Source: Sipunculus nudus (Eukaryota; Annelida; Sipuncula; Golfingiida; Sipunculidae). Taken from it: a DNA stretch of 64,000 bases. Numbering within the stretch: the stretch's first letter is position 1; each line of letters starts with the position of its first letter. The notes below the pieces were generated by a model that was given only the letters and a program-made list of their open reading frames with translations, was not told the DNA's origin and made no database searches. The stretch is from assembly GCA_026874595.1 (NCBI GenBank), contig CM049306.1, positions 102,375,142 through 102,439,141 of the forward strand, given 5' to 3'. The translations under genes and the position numbers were made by a program. This document shows, piece after piece, positions 35,201-48,260 of this stretch.

Positions 35201-38200
35201 AACGATGGTAACTTCAACAATAACGATGGTAACATCAACAACAACATTCGTACCTTCAACAATAACGATGGTAACTACAACAATAACGATGGTAATTACA
35301 ACAATTACGACGGTAACTACAACAATTACGATAGTAACTACAACAATTACGATGGTAACTGCAACAATAACGATGGTAACTACAACAATAACAATGGTAA
35401 CTACAACAATAACGATGGTAACTACAACAATAACGATGGTAACTAAAACAATAACGATGGTAACTACAACAATAGCGATGGTAACTACAACAATTATGAT
35501 GGTAACAACAACATTCGTAACTTCAACAATAACGATGGGAACTACAACAATTACGACAGTAACTACAACAATTACGATGATAACTACAACAATAACGATG
35601 GTAAATACAACATTAACAATCGCAACTACAACAATAACGATGGTAACTACAATAATAACGATGGTAACTACAACAATAACGATGGTAACTACAACAATAA
35701 CGATGGTAACTACAACAATAACGATGGTGACCATAACAATAAGGATGGTAACTACAACAATAACAATGGTAACTACAACGATAATGATGGTAACTACAAC
35801 AATAACGATGGTAACTAAAACAATAACGATGGTAACTACAACAATAACGATGGTAACTACAACAATAACAATCGTAACTACAACAATAACGATGGTAACT
35901 ACAACAATAACGATGGTAACATCAACAACAACATTCGTACCTTCAACAATAACGATGGTAACTACAACAATAACGATGGTAACTACAACAATAACAATCG
36001 TAACTACAACAATAACGATGGTAACTACAACAATAACGATGGTAACTACAATAATTATGATGGTAACAACAACAACATTCGTACCTTCAACAATAACGAT
36101 GGTAATTACAACAATTACGATGGTAACTACAACAATAACGATAATAACTACAACAATTACGATGGTAACTACAACAATAACGATGGTAACTAAAACAATT
36201 ACGATGGTAACTTCAACAATAACGATGGGAACTACAACAATTACGACAGTAACTACAACAATTACGATGATAACTACAACAATAACGATGGTAAATACAA
36301 CATTAACAATCGCAACTACAACAATAACGATGGTAACTACAATAATAACGATGGTAACTACAACAATAAGGATGGTAACTACAACAATAACGATGGTAAC
36401 TACAACAATAACGATGGTGACCATAACAATAAGGATGGTAACTACAACAATAACAATGGTAACTACAACGATAACGATGGTAACTACAACAATAACGATG
36501 GTAACTAAAACAATAACGATGGTAACTACAACAATAACGATGGTAACTACAACAATAACAATCGTAACTACAACAATAACGATGGTAACTACAACAATAA
36601 CGATGGTAACATCAACAACAACATTCGTACCTTCAACAATAACGATGGTAACTACAACAATAACGATGGTAACTACAACAATAACAATCGTAACTACAAC
36701 AATAACGATGGTAACTACAACAATAACGATGGTAACTACAATAATTATGATGGTAACAACAACAACATTCGTACCTTCAACAATAACGATGGTAATTACA
36801 ACAATTACGATGGTAACTACAACAATAACGATAATAACTACAACAATTACGATGGTAACTACAACAATAACGATGGTAACTAAAACAATTACGATGGTAA
36901 CTGCAACAATAACGATGATAACTACAACAATAACAATGGTAACTACAACAATAACGATGGTAACTACAATAATAACGATGGTAACTACAACAATTACGAT
37001 AGTAACTACAACAATTACGATGGTAACTACAACAATAACGATGGTAACTACAACAATTATGATGGTAACAACAACATTCGTAACTTCAACAATAACGATG
37101 GGAACTACAACAATTACGACAGTAACTACAACAATTACGATGATAACTACAACAATAACGATGGTAAATACAACATTAACAATCGTAACTACAACAATAA
37201 CGATGGTAACTACAACAATTATGATTCAACCACAAAAACATTCGAACCTTCAACAATAACGATGGTAATTACAACAATTACGATTGTAACTACAACAATA
37301 ATGATGGTAACGACAACAATAACAATCGTAACTACAACAATAACGATGGTAACTACCACAATTACGATGGTAACTACAACAATAACGATGGTAACTACAA
37401 CAATAACGATGGTAACATCAACAACAACATTCGTCCCTTTGCAATAACGATGGTAACTACAACAATAACATTGGTAACTACAACAATTATGATGGTAGCA
37501 ACAACAACATTCGTACCTTCAACAATAATGATGGAAAATACAACAATTACGATGGTAACTACAACAATTACGATAGTAACTACAACAATACAATCGCAAC
37601 TACGACAATAACGATGGTAACTTCAACAATAACGATGGTAACATCAACAACAACATTCGTACCTTCAACAATAACGATGGTAACTACAACAATAACGATG
37701 GTAATTACAACAATTACGACGGTAACTACAACAATTACGATAGTAACTACAACAATTACGATGGTAACTGCAACAATAACGATGGTAACTACAACAATAA
37801 CAATGGTAACTACAACAATAACGATGGTAACTACAACAATAACGATGGTAACTAAAACAATAACGATGGTAACTACAACAATAGCGATGGTAACTACAAC
37901 AATTATGATGGTAACAACAACATTCGTAACTTCAACAATAACGATGGGAACTACAACAATTACGACAGTAACTACAACAATTACGATGATAACTACAACA
38001 ATAACGATGGTAAATACAACATTAACAATCGCAACTTCAACAATAACGATGGTAACTACAATAATAACGATGGTAACTACAACAATAACGATGGTAACTA
38101 CAACAATAACGATGGTAACTACAACAATAACGATGGTGACCATAACAATAAGGATGGTAACTACAACAATAACAATGGTAACTACAACAATAACGATGGT

Positions 38201-41200
38201 AACTACAACAATAACGATGGTAACTAAAACAATAACGATGGTAACTACAACAATAACGATGGTAACTACAACAATAACGATGGTAACTACAACAATTACG
38301 ATGGTAACTGCAACAATATCGATGGTAACTACAACAATAACAATGGTAACTTCAACAATAACGATGGTAACTACAACAATAACGATGGTACCTACAACAA
38401 TAACGATAGTAACTACAACAATTACGATGGTAACTACAACAATAATGATGATAACGACAACAATAACAATCGTTACTACAACAATAACGATGGTAACTAC
38501 CACAATTACGATGGTAACTACAACAATAACGATGGTAACTACAACAATAACGATGGTAACATCAACAACAACATTCGTCCCTCTGCAATAACGATGGTAA
38601 CTACAACAATAACATTGGTAACTACAACAGTTATGATGGTAACAACAACAACATTCGTACCTTCAACAATAATGATGGAAAATACAACAATTACGATGGT
38701 AACTACAACAATTACGATAGTAACTACAACAATACAATCGCAACTACGACAATAACGATGGTAACTACAACAATAACGATGGTAACATCAACAACAACAT
38801 TCGTACCTTCAACAATAACGATGGTAACTACAACAATAACGATGGTAATTACAACAATTACGACGGTAACTACAACAATAGCGATGGTAACTACAACAAT
38901 TATGATGGTAACAACAACATTCGTAACTTCAACAATAACGATGGGAACTACAACAATTACGACAGTAACTACAACAATTACGATGATAACTTCAACAATA
39001 ACGATGGTAACTAAAACAATTACGATGGTACCTACAACAATAACGATAGTAACTACAACAATTACGATGGTACCTACAACAATAACGATAGTAACTACAA
39101 CAATTACGATGGTAACTACAACAATAATGATGATAACGACAACAATAACAATCGTAACTACAACAATAACGATGGTAACTACCACAATTACGATGGTAAC
39201 TACAACAATAACGATGGTAACTACAACAATAACGATGGTAACATCAACAACAACATTCGTCCCTCTGCAATAACGATGGTAACTACAACAATAACATTGG
39301 TAACTACAACAGTTATGATGATAACAACAACAACATTCGTACCTTCAACAATAATGATGGAAAATACAACAATTACGATGGTAACTACAACAATTACGAT
39401 AGTAACTACAACAATACAATCGCAACTACGACAATAACGATGGTAACTACAACAATAACGATGGTAACATCAACAACAACATTCGTACCTTCAACAATAA
39501 CGATGGTAACTACAACAATAACGATGGTAATTACAACAATTACGACGGTAACTACAACAATAGCGATGGTAACTACAACAATTATGATGGTAACAACAAC
39601 ATTCGTAACTTCAACAATAACGATGGGAACTACAACAATTACGACAGTAACTACAACAATTACGATGATAACTACAACAATTACGATGGTAAATACAACA
39701 TTAACAATCGCAACTACAACAATAACGATGGTAACTACAATAATAACGATGGTAACTACAACAATAACGATGGTAACTACAACAATAACGATGGTAACTA
39801 CAACAATAACGATGGTGACCATAACAATAAGGATGGTAACTACAACAATAACGATGGTTACTACAACAATTATGATGGTAACAACAACAACATTCGTACC
39901 TTTAACAATAACGATGGTTATTACAACAATTACGATGGTAACGACAACAATCACGGTAGTAACTACAACAATTACGATGGTAACTGCAACAATAACGATG
40001 GTAACTACAACAATAACAATGGTAACTACAACAATAACAATGGTAACTACAACAATAACGATGGTAACTACAACAATAACGATGGTAACTACAATAATTA
40101 CGATGGTAACTACAACAATAACGATGGTAACTACAACAATAACGATGGTAACAACAACATTCGTAACTTCAACAATAACGATGGTAACAACAACAACATT
40201 CGTACCTTTAACAATAACGATGGTTATTACAACAATTACGATGGTAACGACAACAATCACGATAGCAACTACAACAATTACGATGGTAACTGCAACAATA
40301 ACGATGGTAACTACAACAATAACAATGGTAACTACAACAATAACAATGGTAACTACAACAATAACGATGGTAACTACAACAATAATGATGGTAACTACAA
40401 CAATTACGATGGTAACTACAACAATAACGATGGTAACTATAACAATAACGATGGTAACAACAACATTCGTAACTTCAACAATAACGATGGGAACTACAAC
40501 AATTACGACAGTAACTACAACAATTACGATGATAACTACAACAATAACGATGGTAAATACAACATTAACAATCGTAACTACAACAATAACGATGGTAACT
40601 ACAACAATAACGATGGTAACTACAACAAGAACGATGGTAATTACAACAATAACGATGTTAACTACAATAATAACGATGGTAACTACAACAATAACTATGG
40701 TAACTACAACAATTACGATGGTAACTACAACAATTACGATGGTAACTACAACAATAACGATGGTAACTACAACAATAACGATGGTAACATCAACAACAAC
40801 ATTCGTCCCTTCAGCAATAACGATGGTAACTACAACAATAACATTGGTAACTACAACAATTATGATGGTAACAACAACAACATTCGTACCTTCAACAATA
40901 ACGATGGTAATTACAATAACTATCGTAACTACAACAATTACGATAGTAACTACAAAAATACAATCGCAACTACAACAATAACGATGGTAACTACAACAAT
41001 AACGATGGTAACATCAACAACAACATTCGTACCTTCAACAATAACGATGGTAACTACAACAATTACGATGGTAACTACAACAATAACGATGGTAACTACA
41101 ACAATAACAATCGTAACTACAACAATAACGATGGTAACTACAACAATAACGATGGTAACTACAACAATTATGATTGTAATTACAACAATAACGATCGTAA

Positions 41201-41520
41201 CATCAACATCAACATTCGTACCTTCAACAATAACGATGGTAACTACAACAATAACGATGGTAACTACAACAATTACGATGGTAACTACAACAGTTACGAT
41301 GGTAACTACAACAATTGCGATGGTAACTTCAACAATAACGATTGTAATGACAACAATTACGAAGGTAACTACAACTATTACGATGGTTACTACAACAATT
41401 ACGATAGTAACTACAACGGAATGATGGTAACTACAACAATTACGATCGTAACTACAACAATAACGATCGTAGCAGCAACAAAAACTATCGTTACTGCAAC
41501 AATAACGATCGTAACAACAA
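32287..41520 (+). repeat. 21-bp satellite array, about 9.2 kb
   Basis: More than 400 units share the core GATGGTAACTACAACAA. The middle alternates between ATAAC and ATTAC. Common variants are GATCGT, GATAGT and GATGAT, 18-bp units, and a 42-bp two-unit block containing ATTCGTACCTTCAAC. The unit length is a multiple of three, and four of six frames lack a stop in the consensus, so ORFs up to 684 codons appear on both strands. Read as protein they would be ITMVTTT, DGNYNNN, VIVVVTI or YCCSYHR repeats. Frames break wherever a variant such as TAACTAAAAC occurs, and there is no start context, signal or flanking exon. I therefore treat it as non-coding satellite. Confidence 0.95.
34853..39700 (+). 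repeat. Segmental duplications inside the satellite
   Basis: Long stretches with identical rare variants recur at fixed shifts. 34853-35690 matches 37262-38099 (shift 2409). The block starting 37614 recurs at 38758 (1144) and at 39440 (a further 682). The marker 'aacgatgggaactacaac' occurs near 35530, 36220, 37095, 37940, 38938, 39620 and 40485. This shows repeated amplification of multi-unit blocks, not just single-unit slippage. Confidence 0.8.
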
Positions 41521-41639
41521 CAACTATATATTTTTTGGTACCGCAGGTGCCATAGTATCCCCAGACAATTAACCCCCCTCCCGCCCCCGCCTCGAAGAAT
41601 AGGATGCAGAGACTGACACTTGGCAAGCCACCATGGTTT

Positions 41640-42720
41640 CTTTTCAAATTTGACCTACCCATTGATAAGATGCATCAAACTTGTGGGTTTGGTGACTGTA
41701 CCTCAAATTCTTACAAAGTTATTCCGTTTAAACATCATTTTAGCAAGAAAACAACATAAGGTGGCGCCACCTGTCATCTACAGAAAACAATGCTATCAAT
41801 GATCTTATGCCAGTTTGGTTTTTGGACCAATCCATGCATCCCTCAGTGAGATATTAAAGTTAACATCATTTCAGCGTTATCGCCTCTGTGACCTTGAAAA
41901 AGCATCTAGGTCATCCATATTCGGACTTGACCTAGCCCTTGATAAAATGCATCTAAACTGTAGGTTTGGTGATTGTAACACAAATTCCTTTTTAGTTATT
42001 GCCCTTATATCATTTTAGCATAATCGCTGCTGTGACCCTGAAAAATGCATCAGGGTCATCCATGTTCGAACTTGACCTAGCCGTTGATAAGTTGCATCAA
42101 ATCTGTGGGTTTGGTGACTGAACTTCAAATTCTTACAAAGTTATTGCGGTAACATCATTTTAACAAGAGAACGACACAAGGTGGCACTACCTGTCTTCTG
42201 CAAAAGACAAAGCTATTCAAGATCTTCGGTCAATTTGATTTTTGGATCATTCCATGTATCCCTTACTGAGATATTAAAGATTTTGTGTGAATTTCACCAA
42301 ATATGGGAATATTCAAGGTCAAGGCCACTCTCATAGGAAAGGTCATGACCCCAATATAAATAAACATCATCCAATAACCCATATCTATGAATATGCATAA
42401 TATAAAAGAAATCTGTCCATTACTTTTTGACTAATAATGTTCACAGTACTGTCAAGTGGCAATTTTGGGGGTATTAAAAGGCACGAAAACAAGTAAAGAA
42501 ATATAGGTGGCGCCACCAGTTTCTGGAACATGACAACCCTATCCATGATCTTCGATCAACTTGATTTTGGGATCAATTCATGCAAGATTTCTTGAGATTT
42601 TTAAGAAATTTGTGTGATTTTCCCCAAAACTGGACCTATTCAAGGTCAAGGACACTCTCCTAGTAAAGGTCTTGACCTCATTTTAAATAGGCGCCGTCCC
42701 CTCATCCATATCTATATATA
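41640..42720 (+). repeat. Core-repeat block with GGTGGCGCCACC, copy 1
   Basis: Three related blocks begin at 41760, 42180 and 42505 with GGTGGCGCCACC (decayed to GGTGGCACTACC in the second), each followed by 'caattcatgcatccc..gagatattaaag'-like sequence. Between them 'ttgataagatgcatcaaac' recurs near 41660, 41938 and 42083, with TTCAAGGTCAAGG at 42313 and 42640. Same design as the HINE-like cores elsewhere. Open frames of 60-138 codons crossing it, in all three units, are repeat artefacts; VAPPV in them is just the palindrome. Confidence 0.6.
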
Positions 42721-42747
42721 TACCTGTTACAGGTGCTTTTTTTATTG

Positions 42748-43454
42748 TGTGACACGGGCGTAACTCGTGTTGTGACACCCTAGCCGGGCCGTTTGTTACA
42801 TTCGCAGTTTAATCCGTACTGGTTGAACTCTCGTTGTCATGCTAGCCTTGGGCTTTCTCGCCTGGTCGTGAGTCACGTGTGGACCCTGGTATGTAGGGGC
42901 ACGCACAGCGATGTTCTTCTAGATAATTCCTTTAACGCGTGGTTACTGTGTTGAGTAGGATCTTTTCGATTGTTCGACAGGTGGAAAATTCTCGGCTTGG
43001 GGTGAAGAGTATATAAAGGGGCTGTGTTTTAGAACCGAGAGCAGAGCAGCAGAGAAGACGCAGAAGCGTGTGTCAGTTTCTGGGACCTTAACCGACGAGT
43101 GCGGCAATTATAGATTTTCGTCAGACGTTCTCCTGGATTTTGTGCATGTGGACTTCAGTTTACTTTCTGGATTGTTGCAAGAGCTTTACACTGGACTGTC
43201 ATTCTCCGAGAGTATACATTTAAAGAACTTATCGTTGTGACGGTGGTGGTATCCAGGTACTGTGCACTTTGTGTATTTTACTGTGTGATTGTATTAATTT
43301 GTTGGTATACCGCTGTTTTACTGTATAATTTTATTGATGTAGTGTGTTGTAATGTTAGGGTTGTTTTAAGAATAAATTATGGTTATTTGTTAACAAAAAA
43401 AACACTGACTTCTTTATTCATTCCCCTAGACATTTCACGCTGCCTAGTGTTACA
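42748..43454 (+). mobile_element. Solo-LTR-like segment, copy 1
   Basis: The segment begins TGTGACAC and ends GTGTTACA, near-inverse TG...CA termini. Inside is TATATAAA (43010-43017), a start-site-like purine region about 30 bases on (GAGCAGAGCAGCAGAG), and AATAAA (43371-43376). This promoter-then-polyA-signal layout over 700 bp is that of an LTR. No internal retroelement region or second LTR is present, hence solo. An alternative 5' end is the second TGTGACAC at 42771. No clear target duplication was found, so the exact ends and class (Gypsy-like by style) are open. It could instead be a real promoter and short first exon. Confidence 0.5.
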
Positions 43455-43660
43455 GAATCTGATTTTTTATCTCCATTACAAAATTTGTGTTCATCACGCA
43501 TACGTGATCTGTTTTTATTAGGTATCGTAACAACCAAGTTTGGTAAATATCCGTGAAATATTTTTGAGTTATCGCGCGTACAAGATTTATATGCGGCGGC
43601 GGCGGCGGCGGGACCGGTATGAAAGCATAGTATGCCCCGACTTTGTCTGGGGATACAATA

Positions 43661-44560
43661 AAGATCGTAACTGCAACAATAACGATCGTAACTGCAACAA
43701 TAACGATAGTAACTACAACAATAACGACGTAACTTCAACAATAACGATCGTAACTACAACAATAATAAGCGTAACCGCAACAATAACGATGGTAATTACA
43801 ACAATAACAATATTTACCCAAATAATAACGATCGTTACTGCAAGAATAACAATCGCAACTGCAACAATAATTATCATAGCTGCAACAATAACGATCGCAA
43901 CTGCAACAATAACGATCGTAACTGCAACAATAACGATCGTAACTACAAGAGTAACGATCATAACTGCAATAGTAACGATCGTTACTACAACAATAACTAT
44001 TGTAACTGCAACAATACGATCGTTACTGCAACATAAACGATCATAACTGCAAAAATAACGATCTTAACTGCAACAATATCGATCGTGACTACAAGAATAA
44101 CGATCGTAACTACAACAATAACGATCTAAACTTCAACAATAACAAACGTAACTACAAGAATAACGATCGTAACTGCAACAATAACGATCGTAACTAAAGC
44201 AACACGAATCGTAACTACAACAATAACGATCGTAACTACAGCAATACGGATCGTAACTACAACAATAACGATCGTAACTACAGCAATACGGATCGTTACT
44301 ACAACAATAACGATCGTAACTACAGCAATACGGATCGTAACTACAACAATAACGATCGTAACTACAGCAATATGGATCGTAACTACAACAATAACGATCA
44401 TATCTGCAACATAATGATCGTGACTGCAACAATAACGATCGTTTCTACACCAATAACGATCGTAACTACAACAATAACAATTGTAATTTCGACAAGAACG
44501 ATTGTAACTGCAACAATTTCGATCGTAATTACAACAATAACGATCGTAACTACAACAATA
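43661..44560 (+). repeat. 21-bp satellite, GATCGT variant, copy 1
   Basis: About 43 units related to the large array, but with GATCGTAACTGCAACAA or GATCGTAACTACAACAA as core, creating a CGATCG palindrome in most units. In 44195-44380 units alternate with a form carrying CAGCAATACG, giving a 42-bp higher-order repeat. Open frames on both strands are satellite artefacts. Confidence 0.92.
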
Positions 44561-45484
44561 AGTAATACTTAGTTATTTATAGGAAATTATTTGACTAAAA
44601 ATAACCATAATAAATCTTATAGGTAAGATTGTACAATGAAATAAGATTAAACGATAGATACACAAGTCTCCGAAGTTAACGTTGGAATTCTTTTGCCATC
44701 GGATATACTTCGTGTGATTTCTAATGCACAATCTTCACAGTTCCTGATATGGCAATAAATCTTCTATCTATTAGTGGAAATATTATACATTGTATTTTAC
44801 ATTATTTCAGATTTATACATAGGATGTTAATAAACGCTAATTTACAATTTAGACATTGACAATAGAAAGCAAGGCGCAACGATAGCAGGAAAGTAATACA
44901 AGCCCAGAGGACTGATGACTTCTATGAATGCTCCAATACATGAACAATCAAGCTGCGGAGACTAAGTAACGGTAAATACTTAACTGATGAATGATATTCC
45001 GGTGATTTAGATAAAAAAAAATCCTTTATCCTTGATTGTCTACACTCATTGTTTCGAGCCCTGATGCGTATAATGTATTATCACTAGATATATATAAGGT
45101 TAAAGGTTTACCAATTATCCATGTAACCCTGTGTTTAGATATATTGTTAAAGAGGACGGGTAGATTGTTTTCCAGAATTAATGTTATGGTTACAACACTG
45201 GTCTTATCAATTAATCTTCTCCGGTACAGTGTTTGTCACTTTAATTAAAAACAACAAATTATGTAACTGAACTACATGCTATAAGTTTCGAGTCTTCACC
45301 ACTCATTGTCCGGCTGTCTTTCCTATTTGTTTGAGTAAAAATACAGCTATGGGACCCCGCGTATTGTGCACTGTATGAAGAGGAGAACGAAATTTAGTTT
45401 CTTTGCAGGTGCTATCAAAGTTTGTCCTCCTCAAATCTCCTAGCCGAGGGCTACCAGCTGCAGTAACAGGTGTCCGCTTCTAAG
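44561..45484. other. Spacer in the 7.8-kb unit, no gene
   Basis: AT-rich DNA with short open frames only (for example 45036-45248). No motif was recognised. The equivalent stretches in the other units are 52431-53355 and 60260-61184. Confidence 0.5.
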
Positions 45485-46786
45485 TTATCCGCTTCCCAAA
45501 TATCTGCTCACCAAATATCCACGTACCCAGATATTCGTGTGTGAGCGTTAACGGTCGAAAATGACCCTGCACGGTTCATATATGCAACGGTCATGGAAAA
45601 AAAGATGAAGGAAGACATCAAGGAACATTTAAATACAGGAGCTACCGGTTTTTGAAGCATTTTCGACCAGATCGCGACATCGCTGTCGAGGCTGGTGTCT
45701 TGAATTGGGTCAACGGATTACCGCATGTGTGCGATCACTTAACCGCGACGCTCTAAGCGAACTTGTAGGCCATCCCGGCCTTAGTTAAAACACTGCTTTT
45801 ATTAAATTATTATAAATCTTACGTTTTTATGTCAGCTTTATATTCATTCTTGCAGGTTTTTATTAAGTTACCCCGAGCGATTGTCTTTGCATTATTCATG
45901 ACACATGTATGTTGACGGACGGACAGAAAAAACTAGTTTTAAATTTGTTGCATTACAGGTGATTACAAGAGATTATACATATTCCTTAACAATATTTTTT
46001 TTTACCTTAAAATGTTAGCTTGGATGTTTTCATCACGTTAACCCGGGGAAACCCCGCTTGCGTGATATAATTAAGCTGTTTCGTGCAGTCGAAAACCGCT
46101 CCGCCGCGAAAGGGTTCTGTTTGAGTGTAATACAAACATTAATGCACCCGTGATCATGAAACCTTGATTTAATCATTGAGGCAAGTACACCCGTAATTAT
46201 CTAAATAAACATTACAACATCTGCATTCTCTCTCTCTCTCTGTCTCTCTCTCTCTGTGAATATGAAATCCATTATACAATATTATACGCCTTACATATAT
46301 CGTTATCGGACAAAATACAGTTATTAAATGAAACAAGACACAGGATCCATGAAAATTAAATTAACTCTCTGTTTCCGTCTTTTCTTTCTTATTCTGACAC
46401 TCATTTTTTTCTTTCTATCTCTCATTCCTTCATCCTTTCTTTCTTTCTGTTCTTTTCCTTTCTTTCTTTCTCTCATTCATCCTTTTTATCTCCCCCTCTC
46501 TGTATATGAAATTGATTATGCAATATTAGACGCCTTACATATATCGTTATCGGACAAAATAGGTTATTAAATAAGAAAAGTCTGGGATCCACGAAAATTG
46601 AATAAACTCTCTCTCTCTCTCATTCTTTCTATTATTCTCTCTTTTTCTCTCTCTCTCTCTCTCTCATTAATTAATTCATTAATTCATTTTTCAAATCTTT
46701 CTTTCTGTCTTTCTGGCTAAATATATCTTTATCAGACAAAAAAAGTTATTAAATGAGACATGTCTGGGAACCATTATAATTAATTT

Positions 46787-46820
<34 letters not shown>

Positions 46821-46973
46821 CCAAATATATATCATCGGATAAAATAAAGTTATTAAATGAGACAAGTCTGGGATCCATTATAAATAATTAAACTCTCTTT
46901 CCGTCTCTCTCACATTCTATCGGATATTTGGGCACGCGGATATTTGGTGAGCAGTTATTTGGGAAGCGGATAA
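45485..46973. mobile_element. Element with 53-bp imperfect inverted repeats, copy 1
   Basis: 45485-45537 and 46921-46973 are inverse copies with about 48 of 53 positions matching. The repeats are themselves made of about 15-bp degenerate sub-repeats of the form TATCYGCTYMCCAAA. The interior has no ORF. It holds four diverged copies of a block with 'ttatcggacaaaata', 'gttattaaatgaaaca' and 'gtctgggatcca' (near 46300, 46541, 46726, 46830), each followed by CT-rich low-complexity DNA. It resembles a foldback or MITE-type DNA transposon; no target duplication was resolved. Confidence 0.55.
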
Positions 46974-47314
46974 ACGGGAAGCTGATAGCCGGGCCTGAAC
47001 CCAATAACACGGCACTGTTTGCATGCCAGGAAATCGCACCTTACAGGTGAAGAGATCTACTCGTTCTCCCCTTGTAACGTCTCTGTTGTGGGCACCACTC
47101 GGATAACTGCCAACTGAATGGTCATGTGATTGCACTCAGCCATAATATTCTTAACTGCAAATGTACATGTACAAATTGTTCCTCGGATACAGATAAACAT
47201 CATTGTCATTACAGAGTTCCTGCAAATAAAACTGAAACAAATTTCAGGTCACTTGCCAAATTGTTCAGAGGACTACGGACGATTGTGTATTATTATTATT
47301 ATCATTTGTTACAT

Positions 47315-47379
<65 letters not shown>

Positions 47380-47990
47380 TCGGCCATAAGGGTATGCGTT
47401 CATTCCCGTTCGTGTGTATGTGTGTGTTTGATATTTTCAGGGCATTTCGGGAATGGGCCTAGAAAGAATCGATAAGATTTTGGTGTGGATCTGCCTCATG
47501 ATCCGGGTTCAGGAAGGACTGCCCGGAATAATCACAAATGTAAGTTCACTTAAGCACGAATGAACCGAAGAATATGGACCGCATAGGTGAATGCAATCAT
47601 TAGCGGGGGAACTTCTGCACGGAAGAATGGGGGGTATACGGGCCGAATATGAGAACGCAAACAAGTTTTGGGGAGCATCCCACAATAAGGACCGCCCACA
47701 TTGCGTAAGCCTGTATTCCTGAGAATGCATATTTCGAGTTTTTATTAGAACTGCTGTTGTAATAGTAGCAGTACGTAAATGACTTTTAGTATTTATAAGG
47801 GGCTGACAACAGCCAGTACAACTGAAGCAGTACACATTAACGCTTCCCACATTTCACACCACTACTTTACCCGTGCGGTATCATGACCGGTGCCCTTGCA
47901 TGTATACAGCACACGAGGCAGGTGTTATGAATGAGGTTGTTTTTGTAATGATCACAGGTTTTTGAATAAAAAAAGTTAAAGCGTTGACAA
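46974..47990. other. Spacer with (ATT)n, no gene
   Basis: A minus-strand frame of 113 codons (47509-47850; also 55373-55714) has five cysteines and an odd composition but no splice support or family-like motif, and it is broken in copy 3. I treat it as non-coding. Equivalents: 54856-55850 and 62681-63680. Confidence 0.4.
47316..47377. repeat. (ATT)n microsatellite, copy 1
   Basis: Uninterrupted run of about 62 bp, longest of the three copies. Confidence 0.9.
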
Positions 47991-47994
47991 ATTA

Positions 47995-48260
47995 TTTCTA
48001 TTCTGACTGATTTGACCTTGAATATTCAGGTCAAGGTTGCCAGTTTTCGAATTCGTCAAAGAACTTGGTTGTGAAACTTAATTATGGGGTTCACAAATAA
48101 TTTCAATTCCGGCTGATTTGACCTAGATGATGAAGGGAAACGTAACTGGTTTTGAACTCGTCCGAAATTTTATTTTTAAATTTCAAACTCCATGAAAAAA
48201 TGAAGTGTCCTCCAAAATTTATCTCGTTCACAAGAAAAGACGACGACGACGGACGACAGA
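47995..48260 (+). repeat. AGGTCA-type degenerate repeat with CGACG tail, copy 1
   Basis: Two diverged blocks of the family at 1660-2430 (gatttgaccttgaatattc near 48007 and gatttgacctagatgatga near 48115), followed by ACGACGACGGACGACAGACC at 48242. Equivalents: 55859-56120 and 63685-63945. Confidence 0.6.

Larger units (their letters stand above)
41555..43656 (+). mobile_element. TIR-bounded insertion in the satellite, copy 1
   Basis: GTATCCCCAGACAA at 41555-41568 is matched exactly in inverse at 43643-43656. 21-bp satellite lies on both sides in the same orientation, so this looks like a 2.1-kb element that split one satellite array. Inside are core repeats and an LTR-like segment (nested). 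No transposase is present and no target duplication was resolved. Copies: about 49397-51484 and 57220-59311. Confidence 0.4.

Noticed and set aside
32287-41424. Long ORFs (up to 684 codons plus, 417 codons minus) that could be Thr/Val-rich or Asn/Gly-rich repeat proteins
   Set aside because: The 21-bp period is a multiple of three and the consensus lacks stops in four of six frames, so long ORFs are expected by chance on both strands. No start context, exon border or signal peptide is seen.
43237-43521. 94-111-codon hydrophobic ORF in each 7.8-kb unit (also 51029-51364, 58903-59187)
   Set aside because: It overlaps the TATA-to-AATAAA body of the LTR-like segment and looks like translated AT-rich untranslated sequence, although its conservation between copies follows simply from recent duplication.
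32287-44560. CRISPR-like array appearance
   Set aside because: Units are contiguous 21-bp satellite copies with no unique spacers, in animal DNA.
43661-44560. Telomere- or centromere-type satellite
   Set aside because: The motif is unlike TTAGGG. A centromere role would need chromatin data; nothing in the sequence supports it directly.
47509-47850. 113-codon minus-strand ORF with cysteines (also 55373-55714)
   Set aside because: No splice or promoter support and no recognisable domain. Broken into shorter frames in copy 3.
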